A stretch of DNA of 64,000 bases from NCBI GenBank assembly GCA_964600235.1, contig CAZRIV010000013.1:1-64000 (forward strand). Direction: 5' to 3'. A program made the position numbers and the translations under genes. The DNA comes from MWEI01 sp964600235. Its GTDB lineage: Bacteria; Desulfobacterota; Desulfomonilia; UBA1062. The notes under the pieces were generated by a model. It had not been told where the DNA came from and did not search any database. It worked only from the letters and a program-made list of their open reading frames with translations. Numbering within the stretch: position 1 is the stretch's first letter; each line of letters opens with the position of its first letter. Positions 60,942 through 64,000 of the stretch are shown here, piece by piece.

Positions 60942-61487
60942 GTTTGTTCGCGATGCAATGTCTTTTGCCATGCGTTCAAGGATGTTATTCAAAACTTCCT
61001 CGACATATGGCGACGGTACGGTTACACGTCGAAGCCATGTCATATGGAATGCAGCCATACTTGAAGATGCCTTAACTGTATGGTGGAAGAGTGTCTGAGC
61101 CTTGTCCGCGCTGAGAATCCTTACCGTAAGAAACACAGTGGTAGGTGCATCATTACCCCCATAAAAAAGATGATCCAGCGACCCTGTAATAATGCAGCCC
61201 GTCCCCGGCTGAATGTTGTTTGAACAGGTTACCTGTCTGAAGGCCTTTTGGCCGATCAGATATTCTGTAAATCTTTGTGCCGTATACACCCCCCAATTTT
61301 CACCCTCCTTTGTGTCAAAAGGCATTACAACCGCTGTACTTAAATACATACCGGCCAAACCCTGGTCTATGGGCGTTGACTCTTCGAAGTGTCTGGTGGG
61401 CTTCACGAGTGCGCAACCGCTTGCTAAGATAATGAGTGCGAGTAAATGAAGAAACAAGATGGATCTAGTCAGATTAGTCTTTTCCAA
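60918..61487 (-). CDS. Small lipoprotein, function unknown
   Basis: 189 residues from a TTG start behind GGAGG. The signal peptide ends in LASGC (Cys25). The mature part begins VKPTRHFEESTPIDQGLAGMYLSTAVVMPFDTKEG and has a beta-alpha mix with two Cys (VTCSNNIQPGTGC), suggesting an outer-membrane-associated lipoprotein. The pattern AVVMPFDTKEGENWGVYTAQRFTEYL resembles GNA1162/CsgG-like periplasmic lipoproteins, but this is a weak match. Its 3' end overlaps the convergent propeller lipoprotein. Confidence 0.7.
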   Translation of the reverse strand: MEKTNLTRSILFLHLLALIILASGCALVKPTRHFEESTPIDQGLAGMYLSTAVVMPFDTKEGENWGVYTAQRFTEYLIGQKAFRQVTCSNNIQPGTGCIITGSLDHLFYGGNDAPTTVFLTVRILSADKAQTLFHHTVKASSSMAAFHMTWLRRVTVPSPYVEEVLNNILERMAKDIASRTNLPAVQTP

Positions 61488-61671
61488 ACAGCTTATCCTC
61501 CCTTCTTCTTCACCTATTGCCGATATCGGGATTTAAGCACAGGATCTTTAAGAAGTGCCACGGCAGGATGCGACTCAGTCAACCATTATGATCACGTACA
61601 ATATTTATACGAAAAGACAAGAAGCTACCCGGAAGTAATCTTTTTCTTGGGAGATACTACTGCAGTACAAG

Positions 61672-62100
61672 CTATTTTTTCAGGCTGTTCCATAGCTTTT
61701 GATTGGGGGCCACCGCTGCTCCATTCAATTCCCCACGGTTGCCGTTTGAATCAATGGCAAAGGTTATGTCTCCTGCCTGGGGACTGCCTGCCTTGGGTGT
61801 TGCTCTGGCCACAAAACCCTGCGCCCAACTTCCCAGGGGATTAACGGTTATGGTGTAATTGGCCGTATCCTGATTGGTGAGCCCTCTGTTAAGCATGAGG
61901 TCTGCGATGCTTTCATAACTGCTTGTCTCTGCATGTGCCTTCTCTTCATAGAGGGCAACCGTTTCCAAAGCAGTGATTGCCTCAGCCCTTCTTGTCCTGG
62001 TTGTGTATCCGTTATAAGCAGGAATAGCAACAGCTGCAAGGATCCCCACGATAACCACTACGATCATGATCTCCATGAGGGAAAAACCCTTCGTATTCAT
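61672..62100 (-). CDS. Type IV prepilin/pseudopilin
   Basis: 142 residues from the ATG behind GGAAAGGAGA. Class III leader MNTKG then FSLMEIMIVVVIVGILAAVAIPAYNGY: cleavage after Gly5 gives an N-methylated Phe with Glu5, as in PilA/PilE. The mature domain is short, with a predicted alpha-beta roll and no Cys pair, like PilE-type minor or major pilins of deltaproteobacteria. Other pilus genes are not in the window, so it would need the assembly machine encoded elsewhere. Confidence 0.9.
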   Translation of the reverse strand: MNTKGFSLMEIMIVVVIVGILAAVAIPAYNGYTTRTRRAEAITALETVALYEEKAHAETSSYESIADLMLNRGLTNQDTANYTITVNPLGSWAQGFVARATPKAGSPQAGDITFAIDSNGNRGELNGAAVAPNQKLWNSLKK

Positions 62101-62449
62101 CAACTGTCTCCTTTCCGGATATGGATCACACATACTTATCGGCACGATCTTCAAGTTGCAATAGGATACTTCATTACAAAAGCTCATGCATGACCGTCAT
62201 GTCCGGGGCCGGCTACAAGGAGGTATGGAATAATGTCTCAGGATGTCTAAGGGCAAACCATTCACAATTTCAACCATTATGAGCACATATACAACTTTCT
62301 CCTTATACGTTAATCCTTATATCCTTTAGGGACCGATATTCCGGTTTGTTTATCCAGGACCGCTTCGGCGCCTGCAAGGGCCTTGTACAATATGTTACCT
62401 GAGAGGCGCACCCTTGACTCTCTTGATCTTCGGATATATGGAGGGAATC
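62101..62449. other. Divergent intergenic region between the prepilin and miaB
   Basis: 349 bp holding the ribosome-binding sites of both genes. I searched for a sigma-54 TGGCAC-N5-TTGC site, common for pilins, and did not find one. No hairpin or small gene stands out. Confidence 0.45.
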
Positions 62450-63763
62450 ATGAAGGGCCGCATCAAGATATTCACCTATGGCTGCCAGATGAATGACCTG
62501 GACAGCCTTAAAATGTACTCAGCTCTTTCTCAAATGGGCTTCTCTCCCGCCGGAGGCACGAAAGATGCCGACATTATCATCCTCAACACCTGTTCCGTGA
62601 GGCAGAAAGCCTATGAAAAGGCCATCAGCAATCTGGGAAGGCTGAAGGCCCATAAGACGAAAAGACCTTCTCTTATCATCGCGGTAACCGGCTGTGTCGC
62701 GCAACAGGAAGGCACTGCCCTCAGGGAACGTATGCCCCATGTGGATATCATTCTGGGTACCCACCAACTGCACCGGCTGCCCGACCTCATCAAGAAAGTG
62801 CTCGAAGAAAAACAATCTGTCACTGAGATAGAATTTTCAGATTGTATCCCGTCCATGGACATAGTCCCTGATATAGAATGTTCAGACCAACGTCATCGTG
62901 CCTACATTAACATCATGCAAGGGTGCGACAACTACTGTACATACTGCATCGTGCCCTATGTGCGTGGCCATGAGATCAGCAGGGATTATAGAAAAATCAC
63001 CGAGGAGATCCGGCAGCACACATCGCGGGGGGTCAAAGAAATCTTTCTGCTCGGCCAGAATGTCAATTCCTACAACGGCGGCATGACCTTCCCGGATCTA
63101 TTGAGGGATTTGAGCTCAATAGCCTCTCTGGAACGTATCCGCTTCACCACATCCCACCCGAAGGATGTGAGCGATAATCTTATTTCATGCTTTAAAGACC
63201 TCAACAAATTATGCAGTCACATACACCTCCCGTTTCAGTCCGGATCCAATCGTGTGCTCAAGGCAATGAACCGGCATTATACTCACCAGTCATATCTCGA
63301 TCTCATCGAGCGGCTGCGTACCGCCAGGCCCGATATTGCATTCAGTGCGGATGTCATGGTGGGTTTTCCAGGAGAGGATGAACAAGATTATAGCGATACC
63401 CTGGACATCATCAAAACAGTGCGGTTTGATGTGCTTTATTCATTCAAGTACTCAGTTCGTCCCGGGACCGCTTCTGCTGCGCTGGATGATACGGTGTCTC
63501 CTGAGGAAAAGAGCATGCGGCTACAGGAGTTACAGAACCTTCAGAAAAGGATAACCCTGGAAAAGAACCGGGAGTATATCGGAAACACCTTTCATGTCCT
63601 GGTTGATGGAATAAGCCATAAAAATCCCAATCAGGTTTATGGAAGAACGTCACATAACACTATTGTGAATTTTTCAGGTGAAAAGGGACTTATCGGGAAA
63701 ATCCTGCCTGTACGCATCACTCGCGCCAACCAGAATTCTCTCACAGGAGAGATCACTTCTTAA
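62450..63763 (+). CDS. miaB: tRNA-2-methylthio-N6-isopentenyladenosine synthase
   Basis: 437 residues starting at MKGRIK behind GGAGGG. The N-terminal MTTase domain has the auxiliary-cluster cysteines in YGCQMNDLDS, NTCSVRQKA and VTGCVAQQEG. The radical SAM motif GCDNYCTYC lies near 158-166, and the C-terminal TRAM domain covers the last 65 residues. It adds a methylthio group to i6A37 in tRNAs reading UNN codons. The length and the QMN/SVR patterns favour MiaB over MtaB or RimO. Confidence 0.94.
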   Translation: MKGRIKIFTYGCQMNDLDSLKMYSALSQMGFSPAGGTKDADIIILNTCSVRQKAYEKAISNLGRLKAHKTKRPSLIIAVTGCVAQQEGTALRERMPHVDIILGTHQLHRLPDLIKKVLEEKQSVTEIEFSDCIPSMDIVPDIECSDQRHRAYINIMQGCDNYCTYCIVPYVRGHEISRDYRKITEEIRQHTSRGVKEIFLLGQNVNSYNGGMTFPDLLRDLSSIASLERIRFTTSHPKDVSDNLISCFKDLNKLCSHIHLPFQSGSNRVLKAMNRHYTHQSYLDLIERLRTARPDIAFSADVMVGFPGEDEQDYSDTLDIIKTVRFDVLYSFKYSVRPGTASAALDDTVSPEEKSMRLQELQNLQKRITLEKNREYIGNTFHVLVDGISHKNPNQVYGRTSHNTIVNFSGEKGLIGKILPVRITRANQNSLTGEITS

Positions 63764-64000
63764 ATAACCGATCTACAACCAGCTGTCATCTTTTCCATTT
63801 CTTCTTTGATCCATGAGTCCTCAAGTGGTATGAACAATAAACCATGGAACAGCCCAAACGGTGGCCTACCATCCTTCTCCTCATCATTATTCAAATTGCC
63901 TGGCTTATAGTCCTTGTCATTGGAGTTGTATGGTATATCCATTACCGTCATATCAGCATACGCCCCATAGGCGTATGGGATATCGTCATCATTAGCGAGG
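63760..64000 (-). CDS. Partial hypothetical protein, C-terminal part
   Basis: Open to the right edge of the window. The visible 79 residues are acidic and hydrophilic (DDIPYAYGAYADMTVMDIPYNSNDKDYKPGNLNNDEEKDG), then GLFHGLLFIPLEDSWIKEEMEKM and the stop. No family recognised; the start lies outside. The stop overlaps the convergent miaB stop by a few bases. Confidence 0.45.
   Translation of the reverse strand, partial: LANDDDIPYAYGAYADMTVMDIPYNSNDKDYKPGNLNNDEEKDGRPPFGLFHGLLFIPLEDSWIKEEMEKMTAGCRSVI

Noticed and set aside
62101..62300. Sigma-54 promoter for the prepilin gene
   Set aside because: No TGGCAC-N5-TTGC pattern is present on the minus strand.

Overview
The window reads as chromosome of a strictly anaerobic, moderately GC-rich Gram-negative bacterium, most likely a Desulfobacterota-type (former deltaproteobacterial) fermenter or syntroph. 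This is inferred from gene content: two kinds of [FeFe] hydrogenase, a two-subunit class I fumarase, diheme-free ferredoxin-rich proteins, many lipobox lipoproteins, a type IV prepilin, a PEP-CTERM protein and an MrfA/MrfB repair pair. There are no rRNA or tRNA genes, no CRISPR array and no intact transposase.

Layout. 0.2-2.8 kb: a beta-helix lipoprotein and a Phd/PIN toxin-antitoxin pair with a textbook promoter. 3.0-9.7 kb: a minus-strand hydrogen operon made of a giant GltD-[FeFe] hydrogenase fusion, a small [2Fe-2S] protein, a sensory-type hydrogenase with a PAS domain, and a SpoIIE/PP2C phosphatase. 10.3-17.2 kb: HtrA protease, a 33-residue Lys-rich protein, a DUF3108 protein, a PlsC-type acyltransferase bracketed by two copies of a hairpin repeat, and a TetR regulator with a 28-bp palindrome next to a ferredoxin-like protein. 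17.3-24 kb: Fic protein, MrfB/MrfA, then a HigBA-like pair and a PilZ-protein pseudogene enclosed by a duplicated copy of the mrfA promoter and 5' end. 24.1-34.4 kb: secreted proteins, including a 1771-residue Ig-repeat/propeller protein, a mosaic tandem duplication of a two-gene secreted unit, and a PEP-CTERM protein. 34.5-45.2 kb: LOG protein, PilZ protein, DUF2207/LemA pair and a MacAB-like exporter with two permeases.

45.6-49.4 kb holds the strongest candidate for an undescribed pathway: a translationally coupled operon of a lysine 2,3-aminomutase-type radical SAM enzyme, two different D-Ala-D-Ala-ligase-like ATP-grasp enzymes and a GNAT acetyltransferase. It could make an acetylated beta-lysine-containing conjugate. 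49.8-51.6 kb: leuA preceded by a complete leucine attenuator, with a 29-codon leader peptide rich in Leu codons and a terminator. 51.8-64 kb: MobA-like protein, fumarase alpha/beta, an SDR, a stand-alone CBM48 protein, a hydantoinase-deacetylase-patatin operon, two lipoproteins, a prepilin, MiaB and one partial ORF.

Four copies of a roughly 215-225 bp element with imperfect terminal inverted repeats and a 25-27 bp internal hairpin are scattered through intergenic DNA (14.0, 15.0, 49.4 and 55.4 kb). The stem arms differ between copies but always stay complementary, and the loop occurs in both orientations. All functions are inferred by reading motifs; no searches were run.
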